This document shows, piece after piece, positions 28,636 through 38,556 of a stretch of DNA of 64,000 nt (the first letter of the stretch is position 1; every line of letters begins with the position of its first letter). The position numbers and the translations under genes were made by a program. The notes under the pieces were generated by a model. It was given only the letters and a program-made list of their open reading frames with translations, made no database searches and had not been told where the DNA came from. The stretch comes from Psychroflexus curvus (GTDB taxonomy: Bacteria > Bacteroidota > Bacteroidia > Flavobacteriales > Flavobacteriaceae), in contig NZ_JAIQZF010000001.1 of the NCBI RefSeq assembly GCF_020164585.1, positions 124,001 through 188,000 on the forward strand. The letters are read 5' to 3'.

Positions 28636-30312
28636 ATGGAATTGAACAAGTATAGTAAAACCGTTACTCAAGATCCTACTCAACCTGCAGCCCAGGCGAT
28701 GCTTCATGCTATAGGTTTAACCAAAGAAGATTTCAATAAACCCATCATTGGTATTGCAAGCACTGGATATGAAGGTAATCCGTGTAATATGCATCTCAAT
28801 GACCTGGCCAAACTTGTGAAAGAAGGCACCAAAAATGTCGATGTCGTCGGATTGATTTTTAACACGATTGGCGTAAGTGATGGCATTTCCATGGGAACTC
28901 CAGGCATGCGTTATTCATTACCGTCCAGAGACATCATAGCCGATTCTATGGAAACGGTGGTACAAGCCATGAGTTATGACGGCCTTGTTACTGTCGTTGG
29001 CTGTGATAAAAATATGCCGGGCGCCTTAATGGCCATGATACGGCTTAACAGACCCAGTATATTGGTCTACGGAGGAACCATAGATTCAGGTTGTCATAAT
29101 GGAAAAAAACTAGATGTAGTCTCTGCTTTTGAAGCCTGGGGAGGCAAGGTTGCCGGAACTCTAGAAGAAAGTGAGTACCAAAGTATTATTGAGAAAGCCT
29201 GTCCGGGTGCTGGAGCCTGTGGAGGGATGTATACCGCCAATACCATGGCATCTGCTATCGAAGCTTTAGGCATGGCACTCCCTTATAATTCATCAAACCC
29301 AGCTTTAAGCAAGGCTAAAAAACAGGAAAGTATACAAGCCGGAGAAGCTTTACGACTTTTAATTGAAAAGGATATTAAGCCTTCAGATATCATCACCAGA
29401 AAATCTCTTGAAAACGCCATACGATTAATCACCATCCTGGGAGGTTCTACCAATGCCGTGCTTCATTTTTTAGCCATAGCAAGAGCAGCTCAAATCGATT
29501 TTAGCTTACATGATTTTCAAAAAATAAGCGATAATACGCCATTTCTAGCCGATTTAAAACCCAGCGGAAACTATTTGATGGAAGATTTACACGAAGTTGG
29601 TGGAATTCCGGGAGTTTTGAAATACCTGCTTAAAAAAGGCCTGTTGCATGGAGACTGTTTAACGGTCACCGGGAAAACTTTGGCCGAAAATTTAAAGGAT
29701 GTCGATGATCTAAAAGAAGGTCAGGACGTGATTCATACCTTGGAAACCCCTATCAAAATATCAGGACACCTAAGAATGCTTTACGGGAACCTGGCTGAAG
29801 AGGGGAGTGTGGCTAAAATTACCGGTAAAGAAGGACTTCAGTTTAGAGGAAAAGCCAAAGTATTTGAAGGGGAGTATGCCGCCAATGATGGGATCAAAAA
29901 CGGTCAAGTTAAAAAGGGCGACGTTGTTGTCATCCGATACGAAGGGCCCAAAGGCGGACCAGGTATGCCGGAAATGCTAAAACCAACGGCAGCCATCATG
30001 GGAGCAGGTTTAGGTAAAGAAGTAGCACTGATTACAGATGGTCGTTTTTCTGGAGGTACCCATGGTTTTGTTGTGGGCCATATTACTCCGGAAGCTCAGG
30101 AAGGAGGAACCATAGCTTTGGTGAACGATGGTGATTTTATCACCATAGACGCTGAAAGCAATACCATAAGCCTGGAAGTAAACGATGTGGAACTAGAAAA
30201 AAGAAGACAACACTGGAAGACACCGGCTTTAAAGTTCAAACGCGGGGTACTTTATAAATACGCAAGAAGCGTGAGTTCAGCTTCTCGAGGATGCGTGACT
30301 GACGAGTTTTAA
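28636..30312 (+). CDS. ilvD: dihydroxy-acid dehydratase
   Basis: A 558-residue iron-sulfur dehydratase acting late in isoleucine and valine synthesis. The cluster cysteines are seen in [25 protein letters not shown] and [19 protein letters not shown]. The C-terminal [10 protein letters not shown] and [17 protein letters not shown] are family signatures. Length is normal. It is the first gene of ilvDBNCA; ilvB begins 43 bp later. Confidence 0.97.
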   Translation: MELNKYSKTVTQDPTQPAAQAMLHAIGLTKEDFNKPIIGIASTGYEGNPCNMHLNDLAKLVKEGTKNVDVVGLIFNTIGVSDGISMGTPGMRYSLPSRDIIADSMETVVQAMSYDGLVTVVGCDKNMPGALMAMIRLNRPSILVYGGTIDSGCHNGKKLDVVSAFEAWGGKVAGTLEESEYQSIIEKACPGAGACGGMYTANTMASAIEALGMALPYNSSNPALSKAKKQESIQAGEALRLLIEKDIKPSDIITRKSLENAIRLITILGGSTNAVLHFLAIARAAQIDFSLHDFQKISDNTPFLADLKPSGNYLMEDLHEVGGIPGVLKYLLKKGLLHGDCLTVTGKTLAENLKDVDDLKEGQDVIHTLETPIKISGHLRMLYGNLAEEGSVAKITGKEGLQFRGKAKVFEGEYAANDGIKNGQVKKGDVVVIRYEGPKGGPGMPEMLKPTAAIMGAGLGKEVALITDGRFSGGTHGFVVGHITPEAQEGGTIALVNDGDFITIDAESNTISLEVNDVELEKRRQHWKTPALKFKRGVLYKYARSVSSASRGCVTDEF

Positions 30313-30355
30313 AAAGATAGTGAAGTTGAGTGAATAGTACGTAATACAAGAACAC

Positions 30356-32089
30356 ATGAAAGAGCATTTTACATTAGACAAAGAGAATGATATCTTAACT
30401 GCCCAGAAAATGTCGGGAAGCGAGGCTATCATCAAATGTTTACTTGCAGAAGGAGTAAAAACCTTATATGGTTATCCGGGTGGTGCCATCATGCCAGTTT
30501 ATGATCAGCTGCACCAGTACCAGGATAAAATTCATCATGTTTTAGCCAGACATGAGCAGGGAGCTGTACATGCTGCCCAGGGATTTGCCAGAATTTCAGG
30601 TAAAGTAGGTGTTGTTATGGCCACTTCTGGTCCAGGCGCTACTAATCTTATCACCGGGATTGCAGATGCTCAGATAGATTCTACACCTTTGGTGTGTATC
30701 ACCGGTCAGGTGAACTCTCAGTTGTTGGGTAGTGATGCTTTTCAGGAAACCGATATTGTTGGGATTTCGACTCCCGTTACCAAATGGAATCATCAGATTA
30801 CCAAAGCTACAGACATACCTAAAGTCTTGGCCAAAGCTTTTTACATCGCCAAAAGCGGAAGACCTGGTCCTGTTTTGATTGATATCACCAAAGACGCTCA
30901 ATTTGAAGAATTTGATTTTTCTTATCAGAAATGTATAGGCATACGGAGCTACAAGCCTGTTCCCATGGTAGAAGAAAAGAAAGTTCAGGAAGCTGCGGCA
31001 CTTATCAATTCAGCTAAAAAGCCACTTATCGTTTGGGGTCAGGGGGTGATTTTAAGCGAAGCAGAATCAATTTTTAAAGGGGTTGTAGAAAAATCTGGTA
31101 TTCCAGCGGCCTGGACTATTTTAGGAGTTTCTGCTTTACCAACTTCACATCCGCTTAATGTGGGCATGGTGGGAATGCACGGTAATTACGCTCCCAATGT
31201 GCTTACCAATGAGTGCGATGTGCTGATTGCTATTGGAATGCGTTTTGACGATCGTGTGACCGGGAATTTAAACTTCTATGCCAAACAGGCTAAGGTGGTA
31301 CATTTTGAAATAGACCCTGCTGAGGTAGACAAAAATGTGAAAGCAGATGTTGCGGTGCTGGGGGATGCAAAAGAAAGCTTAACGCAGTTGTTGCCTTACC
31401 TGAAAGAAAAAGATTATACCGAATGGCATCAGCGTTTTAAAGATTTATATAAAATTGAGTATGAAAAAGTCATAAAAAATGATCTTCATCCCACCAAAGA
31501 AGGATTGACGATGGGAGAGGTGCTTAAAGAAATCAATAAGCAAAGTAAAGGAAATGCCGCTATTGTAAGCGATGTGGGTCAGCATCAAATGATTGCCTGC
31601 CGCTATGCGGATTTCAATATCACCAAAAGCAATATTACGTCTGGCGGTTTGGGAACCATGGGCTTTGCTTTACCAGCAGCCATTGGAGCCAAAATGGCAG
31701 CCCCGAATCGCGATGTAGTGGCTATCATTGGAGATGGCGGTTACCAAATGACTATTCAGGAACTTGGAACAGTTTTTCAGCAAAGAATTCCATTGAAAAT
31801 CGTAGTTCTCAATAATGAGTTTTTAGGAATGGTAAGGCAATGGCAACAGTTGTTTTTTGACAAGCGTTATGCCTCCACAGAAATGACCAATCCGGATTTT
31901 GTGGCGATAGCCAAGGGGTATTATATAGATGCTCAAAAGGTAACAGAAAGAGGAAAGCTTTCTGAAGCGGTTCAAGAAATGATGAGTACTGAAGGACCTT
32001 ATTTCCTGGAAGTTTGTGTGGAAAAAGAAGACAATGTATTTCCTATGATTCCGTCGGGAGCCAGTGTTTCGGATATAAGATTAGATTAA
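30356..32089 (+). CDS. ilvB: acetolactate synthase, large catalytic subunit
   Basis: A 577-residue thiamine-diphosphate enzyme condensing pyruvate with pyruvate or 2-oxobutyrate. The catalytic Glu is in LARHEQGAVHAAQGFARI, and the thiamine-binding motif is GDGGYQMTIQELGTV with VVLNNEFLGMVRQWQ. The first 18 residues precede the usual fold start (SGSEAIIKCLLAEGV). ilvN starts 1 bp after its stop, consistent with coupled translation of the two subunits. Confidence 0.97.
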   Translation: MKEHFTLDKENDILTAQKMSGSEAIIKCLLAEGVKTLYGYPGGAIMPVYDQLHQYQDKIHHVLARHEQGAVHAAQGFARISGKVGVVMATSGPGATNLITGIADAQIDSTPLVCITGQVNSQLLGSDAFQETDIVGISTPVTKWNHQITKATDIPKVLAKAFYIAKSGRPGPVLIDITKDAQFEEFDFSYQKCIGIRSYKPVPMVEEKKVQEAAALINSAKKPLIVWGQGVILSEAESIFKGVVEKSGIPAAWTILGVSALPTSHPLNVGMVGMHGNYAPNVLTNECDVLIAIGMRFDDRVTGNLNFYAKQAKVVHFEIDPAEVDKNVKADVAVLGDAKESLTQLLPYLKEKDYTEWHQRFKDLYKIEYEKVIKNDLHPTKEGLTMGEVLKEINKQSKGNAAIVSDVGQHQMIACRYADFNITKSNITSGGLGTMGFALPAAIGAKMAAPNRDVVAIIGDGGYQMTIQELGTVFQQRIPLKIVVLNNEFLGMVRQWQQLFFDKRYASTEMTNPDFVAIAKGYYIDAQKVTERGKLSEAVQEMMSTEGPYFLEVCVEKEDNVFPMIPSGASVSDIRLD

Positions 32090-32090
32090 T

Positions 32091-32618
32091 ATGGAAGAAA
32101 ATAAAACCTATACAGTTTCAATTTATACTGAAAACAATATCGGATTACTCAACCGTATTTCGGCTATTTTTCAACGCAGACACATCAATATTGAAAGCAT
32201 AAATTCATCGGTGTCTGAAATTGAAAATATTTCAAAATGGACCATTGTGGTTCAGTTGACGGAAGATCGTATGAAGAAAATTATCGGTCAGATTGAAAAG
32301 CAGGTAGAAGTTATTAAGGCTTACTATCACAAAGAAGATGAAATTATCTATCAGGAGTCATGTCTGTTCAAAATTAAATCAGAATTGCTTTTTGAAGAGC
32401 GTCAGATTCAGAACATAATAAAAGAAAGCAATGCCAATATTGTAACGGTCAACAAAGAGTTTTTTGTCCTTGAGAAATCAGGGAGAAGCGAAGAAATAAC
32501 ACTCTTATACAGAGAGTTAAAACCATTTGGTATAATGCAATTTACAAGATCGGGTCGTATCGCCGTCTCTAAAGATGAAATGAAAATAAGTAAAATGCTA
32601 GAAGCATTTTCAAATTAA
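32091..32618 (+). CDS. ilvN: acetolactate synthase, small regulatory subunit
   Basis: A 175-residue subunit with an N-terminal ACT domain ([20 protein letters not shown], residues 6-25) that binds valine and a C-terminal ALS_ss domain that activates the large subunit. Length matches the family (about 160-180). It starts 1 bp after ilvB and ilvC follows 11 bp later. Confidence 0.95.
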   Translation: MEENKTYTVSIYTENNIGLLNRISAIFQRRHINIESINSSVSEIENISKWTIVVQLTEDRMKKIIGQIEKQVEVIKAYYHKEDEIIYQESCLFKIKSELLFEERQIQNIIKESNANIVTVNKEFFVLEKSGRSEEITLLYRELKPFGIMQFTRSGRIAVSKDEMKISKMLEAFSN

Positions 32619-32629
32619 ACAATTATATC

Positions 32630-34126
32630 ATGTCAAATTATTTTAACACACTTTCCTTAAGACAACAATTAGAGCAATTGGGTAAATGCAGATTTATGCA
32701 CTCTTCAGAATTTGAAGAGGGGGTAAAAGCCTTAGAAGGTAAAAAAATAGTCATTATTGGTTGTGGTGCTCAGGGACTCAATCAGGGCTTAAACATGAGA
32801 GATTCTGGTTTGGATATTTCCTATGCTTTACGTCAGGCAGCAATTGATGAAAAAAGAGAGTCTTATAAAAACGCTAAAGGGAATCATTTCGAAGTAGGTA
32901 CCTATCAGGAATTAGTTCCAACGGCAGATTTAGTTCTGAATTTAACCCCCGATAAGCAACATTCTAACGTAATCAATTCTGTGATGCCACATATGAAAAC
33001 AGGATCGACCTTAAGTTATTCTCATGGCTTTAATATTGTGGAAGAAGGCATGAAAATTCGGGAAGATATCACTGTCATTATGGTAGCTCCGAAATGTCCA
33101 GGTACCGAAGTGCGCGAGGAATATAAAAGGGGCTTCGGTGTGCCAACACTTATCGCGGTTCATCCGGAAAACGATCCGGAAGGTAAAGGTCTGGAGCAGG
33201 CCAAAGCCTATGCTGTGGCAACAGGCGGACACAGAGCAGGAGTCCTGGAGTCTTCCTTTGTGGCTGAGGTGAAAAGTGATTTGATGGGCGAGCAAACCAT
33301 ACTTTGTGGCTTGTTACAGACAGGAGCCATTTTATCTTTTGATAAAATGGTAGACGAAGATATCGAGCCAGCTTATGCCGCAAAATTGATACAGTACGGC
33401 TGGGAAACCATTACAGAAGCTTTGAAACACGGTGGTATTACCAATATGATGGATAGATTGTCAAACCCGTCAAAAATTAAAGCTCATCAGCTTTCTGAAG
33501 ACTTGAAATCCATTATGCGTCCTTTGTTCGAGAAGCATATGGACGATATTATTTCCGGTCATTTTTCTGAAACCATGATGAAAGACTGGTCAAATGATGA
33601 TGCCGATTTACATAAATGGCGTGAGCAGACCGGAGAAACCGCTTTTGAGAAAACGGAATTAACTTCAGAAGACATTAGCGAACAGGAGTATTTTGATCAT
33701 GCTGTACTTCTAGTTGCTTTCGTTAAGTCTGGGGTTGAACTGGCTTTTGAAACCATGATAAGTGCTGGGATTATAGAAGATTCTGCTTACTACGAATCTT
33801 TGCATGAGCTTCCTTTAATTGCGAATACCATTGCCAGGAAGAAATTGTATGAAATGAACCGGGTGATTTCTGACACAGCAGAATATGGTTGCTACCTATT
33901 TGACCACGCCGCCAAACCTTTACTCAAGGATTTTATGGCAACAGTAGATACATCCGTTATAGGAAAAGCTTATTCAGAAGGAAATCAGGTGGATAATGTT
34001 GAGCTTATCGAAGTGAATGCACAGATTAGAAATCATCCCATCGAGCAGGTGGGTAAACGTTTGAGAACAGCCATGATCGCCATGAAAGCTGTGAAGTCTA
34101 AGGAGAATGAAAAGGTAACACTCTAA
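32630..34126 (+). CDS. ilvC: ketol-acid reductoisomerase (class II, long form)
   Basis: A 498-residue enzyme converting acetolactates to dihydroxy acids with NADPH. The nucleotide motif is [20 protein letters not shown], followed by SYALRQ. The length and the duplicated knotted C-terminal domain mark the class II form found in E. coli and plants rather than the 330-residue class I form. The catalytic segments [12 protein letters not shown] and [15 protein letters not shown] are present. It sits between ilvN and ilvA. Confidence 0.96.
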   Translation: MSNYFNTLSLRQQLEQLGKCRFMHSSEFEEGVKALEGKKIVIIGCGAQGLNQGLNMRDSGLDISYALRQAAIDEKRESYKNAKGNHFEVGTYQELVPTADLVLNLTPDKQHSNVINSVMPHMKTGSTLSYSHGFNIVEEGMKIREDITVIMVAPKCPGTEVREEYKRGFGVPTLIAVHPENDPEGKGLEQAKAYAVATGGHRAGVLESSFVAEVKSDLMGEQTILCGLLQTGAILSFDKMVDEDIEPAYAAKLIQYGWETITEALKHGGITNMMDRLSNPSKIKAHQLSEDLKSIMRPLFEKHMDDIISGHFSETMMKDWSNDDADLHKWREQTGETAFEKTELTSEDISEQEYFDHAVLLVAFVKSGVELAFETMISAGIIEDSAYYESLHELPLIANTIARKKLYEMNRVISDTAEYGCYLFDHAAKPLLKDFMATVDTSVIGKAYSEGNQVDNVELIEVNAQIRNHPIEQVGKRLRTAMIAMKAVKSKENEKVTL

Positions 34127-34127
34127 T

Positions 34128-35393
34128 ATGAAGGTAGAAACAACATACGTTCCAGAACTTGAAAATGTAAAAACTGCTGCTGATAAACTTAAAGGGGTCT
34201 CCATCGTAACTCCATTAAGTCTGAATTTGAGATATTCTAAGCAATATGACTCTAAAGTGTATTTCAAAAGAGAAGATTTACAGCAGGTAAGGTCCTATAA
34301 AATTCGGGGAGCTTATAACAAAATGTCTTCGCTTACTCAAGAAGAAGCGAATAAGGGAATTGTTTGTGCCAGTGCAGGAAACCATGCTCAGGGCGTTGCG
34401 ATTTCGTGTAAAATATTGAAGATTAAGGGAAGCATTTTTATGCCTTCGCCTACGCCAAATCAGAAAATTGAACAGGTAAAAATGTTTGGTGAAGAGTATA
34501 TCGATATTGTTTTGGTTGGCGATAGCTTTGATGATGCCTATTCTGCAGCGATGAAACAGTGTCTGGAGGAAAACAAGACGTTTATTCACCCCTTCAACGA
34601 CCCGAAAGTCATCGAAGGTCAGGCTACTGTTGGTTTGGAAATACTAGATCAAATAGGAGACGACTCTATTGATTATGTGTTTCTTCCCGTGGGAGGAGGG
34701 GGGCTGGCATCTGGATTGTCTCAAATGTTTAAAATCTTATCTCCAAAAACCAAAATCATAGGGGTAGAGCCTAAAGGCGCACCTTCCATGTCTAACTCTA
34801 TCAAAAACGATAGAAACATTGAGCTTGGAAAAATTGAAAATTTTGTGGATGGCGCAGCCGTGAAGCGGGTAGGGGACCTGACCTTCTCAATAGCTAAGGC
34901 AAATTTACACCATATGATTACGGTGGATGAGGGACATATATGTCAGACGATTTTAGATCTTTATAACAAAGAAGCTATCGTTGCTGAGCCTGCAGCAGCC
35001 TTAAGTATTGCTGCGCTTGAGCATTATGCTGAAGAAATCAAAGGGAAAACAGCGGTTTGCATCATCAGTGGGAGCAATAACGACATCACTAGAACCGCAG
35101 AGATCAAAGAAAGAGCCATGCTTTATGCGGATTTGAAGCACTATTTCATCGTGAAGTTTCCGCAGCGTGCAGGTGCGCTAAGACAATTTGTGGCTGAAAT
35201 TTTAGGACCCAAAGATGACATTACGTATTTCCAGTATACCAAAAAAACCAACAGAGAAAACGGTGCCGCTGTGGTTGGGTTAGAATTGAAATCCAAAGAG
35301 GATTTTGAACCCCTGGTCCAACGTATGAAGGACAATAATTTTTACGGAGATTACTTAAACAACAAGCCAGATTTATTTCAATTTTTAGTTTAA
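34128..35393 (+). CDS. ilvA: threonine deaminase (biosynthetic)
   Basis: A 421-residue PLP enzyme making 2-oxobutyrate from threonine for isoleucine synthesis. The PLP lysine is in KREDLQQVRSYKIRGAYNKM, and the phosphate loop GGGGLASG lies near residue 189. The C-terminal 90 residues (YFIVKFPQRAGALRQFV onward) form one ACT-like regulatory domain, where E. coli IlvA has two, so isoleucine control may differ. It begins 1 bp after ilvC, ends the operon, and links it to the thr operon that makes its substrate. Confidence 0.95.
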   Translation: MKVETTYVPELENVKTAADKLKGVSIVTPLSLNLRYSKQYDSKVYFKREDLQQVRSYKIRGAYNKMSSLTQEEANKGIVCASAGNHAQGVAISCKILKIKGSIFMPSPTPNQKIEQVKMFGEEYIDIVLVGDSFDDAYSAAMKQCLEENKTFIHPFNDPKVIEGQATVGLEILDQIGDDSIDYVFLPVGGGGLASGLSQMFKILSPKTKIIGVEPKGAPSMSNSIKNDRNIELGKIENFVDGAAVKRVGDLTFSIAKANLHHMITVDEGHICQTILDLYNKEAIVAEPAAALSIAALEHYAEEIKGKTAVCIISGSNNDITRTAEIKERAMLYADLKHYFIVKFPQRAGALRQFVAEILGPKDDITYFQYTKKTNRENGAAVVGLELKSKEDFEPLVQRMKDNNFYGDYLNNKPDLFQFLV

Positions 35394-35449
35394 AAGCTAA
35401 TCATCTAAATAAATGCTTGAAATTTAACAGGTTGTGAAATAAATTAATT

Positions 35450-35457
35450 TATATTTG
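35450..35457 (+). promoter_or_regulatory. possible -7 box before the arginine leader
   Basis: TATATTTG matches the Bacteroidota -7 consensus TAnnTTTG. A TTG at 35432-35434 could be the -33 element, but the 15-bp gap is shorter than usual. Initiation here would start RNA at or within a few bases of the leader ATG at 35462, making it nearly leaderless. Confidence 0.35.
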
Positions 35458-35461
35458 AATT

Positions 35462-35527
35462 ATGAATATACTTCTAAATAAAATTGTTTTAGGGATACCC
35501 GGCTTAGGGTTACTCCGCCGTCGCTAG
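35462..35527 (+). CDS. arginine attenuator leader peptide (21 codons)
   Basis: ATG at 35462 opens a 21-codon frame whose end reads GLGLLRRR and then stops (TAG 35525-35527). The three Arg codons CGC CGT CGC lie directly before the stop, in a genome region where Arg is usually AGA or AAG-rich stretches dominate. It sits 227 bp before the first gene of the arginine operon and is followed by several hairpins. This is the layout of a leader peptide for ribosome-mediated attenuation: scarce arginyl-tRNA would stall the ribosome at the Arg run and change folding downstream. Function is inferred from sequence layout only. Confidence 0.65.
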   Translation: MNILLNKIVLGIPGLGLLRRR

Positions 35528-35540
35528 TCTTTACCCTTAA
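35504..35540 (+). promoter_or_regulatory. hairpin enclosing the leader Arg codons
   Basis: TTAGGGT (35504-35510) can pair with ACCC-t-TAA (35533-35540, one bulged T), placing the three Arg codons and the stop in the loop. A ribosome stalled on the Arg codons would block this stem, as expected for the first hairpin of an attenuator. An alternative small stem CCTTA/TAAGG (35535-35550) shares bases with it. Confidence 0.45.
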
Positions 35541-35610
35541 AAGTCTAAGGTTTAACTACAATTTTATTTTATTTTGAAAACTCAAAGCTCACTTTACAAG
35601 AATTTAAACT

Positions 35611-35632
35611 TTATCAATCTTCAGATTGATAA
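35611..35632 (+). promoter_or_regulatory. stable 9-bp hairpin in arginine leader RNA
   Basis: TTATCAATC (35611-35619) pairs perfectly with GATTGATAA (35624-35632) across a TTCA loop. It lies between the leader peptide and the terminator-like structure. Confidence 0.65.
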
Positions 35633-35641
35633 CCATATCAT

Positions 35642-35677
35642 TAGGGCAATCTTCCGTCGCCCCTAGGGGCTTTCTAT
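35642..35677 (+). promoter_or_regulatory. terminator-like GC-rich structure of the arginine attenuator
   Basis: GCCC (35659-35662) and GGGC (35667-35670) form a short stem with loop CTAG, followed by TTTCTAT. The same GCCC(C)TA can instead pair with TAGGGC (35642-35647). The two folds exclude each other, so this may be the decision point between termination and read-through. The T run is short, so the termination call is tentative. Confidence 0.4.
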
Positions 35678-35753
35678 ACTACAGAACTTAGATGTGTTCG
35701 GTTCTACTTCCAGATTAAAATTTATATTCTTTTCAAACTAAAAATACAATACA

Positions 35754-36371
35754 ATGGAAATTGTAATTGCTGATTCATCACATGCTGGCTATGCAAATAT
35801 CATTTGTAATACCATTGAAGAAGCTTCACAAATAAGAGGGACCGGCATTGCTAAACGGGATCCTAATTATATCATTTCTAAACTCGAAAATGGGAATGCT
35901 GTGATAGCACTTGATGGTGAAAAATTTGCTGGTTTTTGTTATATCGAAGTTTGGAGTCACGAGAAATTTGTAGCTAACTCCGGCTTAATTGTGCATCCGG
36001 ATTACAGGTCTATGGGATTGGCAAAAAAAATAAAAGCCAAGGTATTTGCTCACTCCAGAAAGAAATATCCTGAGGCTAAGATTTTCAGTATTACTACAGG
36101 TTTGGCAGTGATGAAAATGAACAGTGAGTTAGGATATCATCCAGTGACCTTTTCAGAATTGACAGATGATGAATCGTTTTGGAATGGTTGCCAGTCCTGT
36201 AAGAATTATGATGTCTTGCAAAGCAAAAACCGTAAAATGTGTTTTTGCACCGGAATGATTTACGATCCTCACGCTAAACACACGCGTAAAAAACAAGCCT
36301 TTAATCCAAAGAACTGGGAGCGATTAAAAAAATTAAAACATTCTCTTTTTTTCAAAAAAAATAACAAATGA
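35754..36371 (+). CDS. GNAT acyltransferase, probable N-acyl-glutamate synthase
   Basis: A 205-residue GNAT protein. The acetyl-CoA site is VHPDYRSMGLAKKIK, and the core strands read FAGFCYIEVWSHEKFVANSGLIV. The C-terminus adds a Cys-bearing tail (NGCQSCKNYD, KMCFCTGMIYDP) and a basic end. As first gene of the arginine operon, with no classical argA or argJ in the window, it is the natural candidate for acylating glutamate, the first step. Whether it uses acetyl- or succinyl-CoA is open. It overlaps argG by 4 bp (ATGA). It is preceded by the attenuator-like leader. Confidence 0.75.
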   Translation: MEIVIADSSHAGYANIICNTIEEASQIRGTGIAKRDPNYIISKLENGNAVIALDGEKFAGFCYIEVWSHEKFVANSGLIVHPDYRSMGLAKKIKAKVFAHSRKKYPEAKIFSITTGLAVMKMNSELGYHPVTFSELTDDESFWNGCQSCKNYDVLQSKNRKMCFCTGMIYDPHAKHTRKKQAFNPKNWERLKKLKHSLFFKKNNK

Positions 36372-37552
36372 AAAAGTTAGTACTCGCCTATAGTGGTGGT
36401 TTGGACACGTCCTACTGCGCTACAAGTTTATCAAAGTCCGGATACGAAGTTCATGCTGTATGTGTGGATACTGGCGGATTTTCTAAGGATGAACTGATTA
36501 AAATTGAAAAAAATGCCTATCAAATGGGGGTTACTTCTTTTCATGCGATAAAAGCCACTGTAAACTATTATCAAAAAGTAATCAAATACCTCATTTTTGG
36601 TAACGTTTTAAAAAACAATACTTATCCTTTATCGGTGAGCGCCGAGCGGATTGTTCAGGCTATAGAACTGATTAAGTACGCTAAGGAAATCGATGCAGAA
36701 TTTATCGCACATGGAAGTACTGGCGCTGGAAACGACCAAGTGAGGTTTGATATGATTTTTCAGATTATGGCTCCTAAAATCAAAATCATAACTCCCATTC
36801 GAGATCAAAAACTGACTCGAAAGCAAGAAATTGACTATCTGAAGTCCAATGGCATTGATTTGTCTTGGGATAAAGCAAAATACTCGGTTAACAAAGGGCT
36901 TTGGGGAACAAGTGTCGGTGGTGATGAAACCCTGACGTCTCATCTGGCTTTACCTGAAGAAGCTTACCCTTCTCAACTTCAAAACACTAAAGAAGAAAAA
37001 CTAACATTGAGTTTTAAGATGGGTGAATTGGTTGCTGTCAATGGGCGAAAAAATGATGCAGTTGCCCTTATCAAACAAGTTACTGAATTAGCTTCCGCTT
37101 ATGCAATAGGCCGAGATATTCATGTAGGCGATACTGTTGTAGGCTTAAAGGGAAGAGTTGGTTTTGAAGCCAGTGCCGCTTTGATTCTTATCAAAGCGCA
37201 TCACCTGCTTGAGAAACATACTTTAACCAAATGGCAGCTTCAGCATAAAGATTTTCTTTCTAGTTATTACGGCATGCATCTGCATGAAGGTCAATATCTA
37301 GACCCTGTAATGAGAGATATGGAGGCTTTTTTTGAAAGCAGTCAGAAGAAGGTTTCTGGGGATGTGTTCATTACTTTGAAACCTTATCGGTTTGAACTAG
37401 AAGGAATTGAATCTAAAAATGATTTGATGAATTCTAAGTTTGGCAGTTATGGCGAATTCAATTCAGGCTGGACCTCAGAGGAAGCTAAAGGCTTTATTAA
37501 AATCCTAGCCAATTCTCAAAAGATTTATCAACAAACACATTCAGACTCATGA
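36368..37552 (+). CDS. argG: argininosuccinate synthase
   Basis: A 394-residue ATP-pyrophosphatase joining citrulline and aspartate. The PP-loop LAYSGGLDTSYCA lies at residues 4-16, and AHGSTGAGNDQVRFD is the citrulline/aspartate-binding segment. SVNKGLWGTSVGG is also typical. Start and stop overlap both neighbours by 4 bp, showing tight coupling. Confidence 0.96.
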   Translation: MKKLVLAYSGGLDTSYCATSLSKSGYEVHAVCVDTGGFSKDELIKIEKNAYQMGVTSFHAIKATVNYYQKVIKYLIFGNVLKNNTYPLSVSAERIVQAIELIKYAKEIDAEFIAHGSTGAGNDQVRFDMIFQIMAPKIKIITPIRDQKLTRKQEIDYLKSNGIDLSWDKAKYSVNKGLWGTSVGGDETLTSHLALPEEAYPSQLQNTKEEKLTLSFKMGELVAVNGRKNDAVALIKQVTELASAYAIGRDIHVGDTVVGLKGRVGFEASAALILIKAHHLLEKHTLTKWQLQHKDFLSSYYGMHLHEGQYLDPVMRDMEAFFESSQKKVSGDVFITLKPYRFELEGIESKNDLMNSKFGSYGEFNSGWTSEEAKGFIKILANSQKIYQQTHSDS

Positions 37553-38526
37553 TAAACGTAGGCATTATAGGAGGCGCTGGGTATACAGCCGGGGAATTGA
37601 TTCGACTTTTGCTGAATCATCCAAACGCACAAATTGATTTTGTCTATAGCACTTCACAAGCAGGAGCAAATGTGAGTGAGGTCCATAAGGATTTACTAGG
37701 GTCTACCGAGCTTAAATTTGCATCTGAAATCAACCCTGAAGTGGATGTGGTGTTCCTGTGTTTGGGGCATGGAAATTCAACCGCTTTTCTGGAAAAGCAT
37801 CATTTTTCTAAACAAACCAAAATCATTGACCTAAGCAATGATTTCAGATTAAAGGCTGATCGAGATTTTCAGGATAAGTATTTTGTTTATGGACTTCCAG
37901 AATTGAATAAGGAAGCTATCAAATCAGCTCAGCACATTGCCAATCCGGGATGTTTTGCCACGGCGATTCAGTTGTCGCTTTTACCATTGGCGAAAGAAAA
38001 CCTTTTAAAAGAGGACGTGCACGTCAATGCGGTTACGGGTGCTACAGGTGCAGGAACTTCACCTTCTGGTACAACTCATTTTGCCTGGAGGGACAATAAC
38101 TTTTCATCTTATAAAGTCTTTTCTCACCAGCATTTGGAGGAAATTATTCAAAGCCTTCGAGGCCTTCAAACCGATTTTGAGAAAGAGATTAATTTTATTC
38201 CAAACAGAGGAAATTTCTCTCGAGGTATTTTTGCATCAACCTACACTTTATTTGATGGAAGTATTGAAGAGGCTAAACGTTTATATGAGAACTATTACTC
38301 AGAGTCCTTGTTTACCCTGCTTTCAGAAGAGGAATTACATCTGAAGCAGGTGGTGAATACCAATCATTGTTTTCTTCATTTATCAAAATTCAACAACAAG
38401 CTCTTAATTACCTGTGTTCTGGATAACCTTCTGAAAGGAGCTTCGGGTCAGGCTGTTCATAACATGAATTTGATGTTTGGACTTGATGAAAGTGAAGGAC
38501 TTAAACTTAAGGCCAATTATTTCTAG
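37549..38526 (+). CDS. argC: N-acetyl-gamma-glutamyl-phosphate reductase
   Basis: A 325-residue NADPH enzyme reducing acylglutamyl phosphate to the semialdehyde. The nucleotide motif is VGIIGGAGYTAGELIRLL (3-20), and the catalytic Cys is in IANPGCFATAIQLSLLPL (about residue 131). GATGAGTSPSG and the C-terminal VLDNLLKGASGQAVHNMN fit the family. It overlaps argG by 4 bp; proC follows 30 bp later. Confidence 0.96.
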   Translation: MINVGIIGGAGYTAGELIRLLLNHPNAQIDFVYSTSQAGANVSEVHKDLLGSTELKFASEINPEVDVVFLCLGHGNSTAFLEKHHFSKQTKIIDLSNDFRLKADRDFQDKYFVYGLPELNKEAIKSAQHIANPGCFATAIQLSLLPLAKENLLKEDVHVNAVTGATGAGTSPSGTTHFAWRDNNFSSYKVFSHQHLEEIIQSLRGLQTDFEKEINFIPNRGNFSRGIFASTYTLFDGSIEEAKRLYENYYSESLFTLLSEEELHLKQVVNTNHCFLHLSKFNNKLLITCVLDNLLKGASGQAVHNMNLMFGLDESEGLKLKANYF

Positions 38527-38556
38527 TTTTAATTAACTCAACAAAAACGTTTCAAC

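Noticed and set aside
33011-33383. Two overlapping minus-strand open frames inside ilvC
   Set aside because: Both are antisense to the conserved reductoisomerase sequence; their composition reflects the opposite strand codons.
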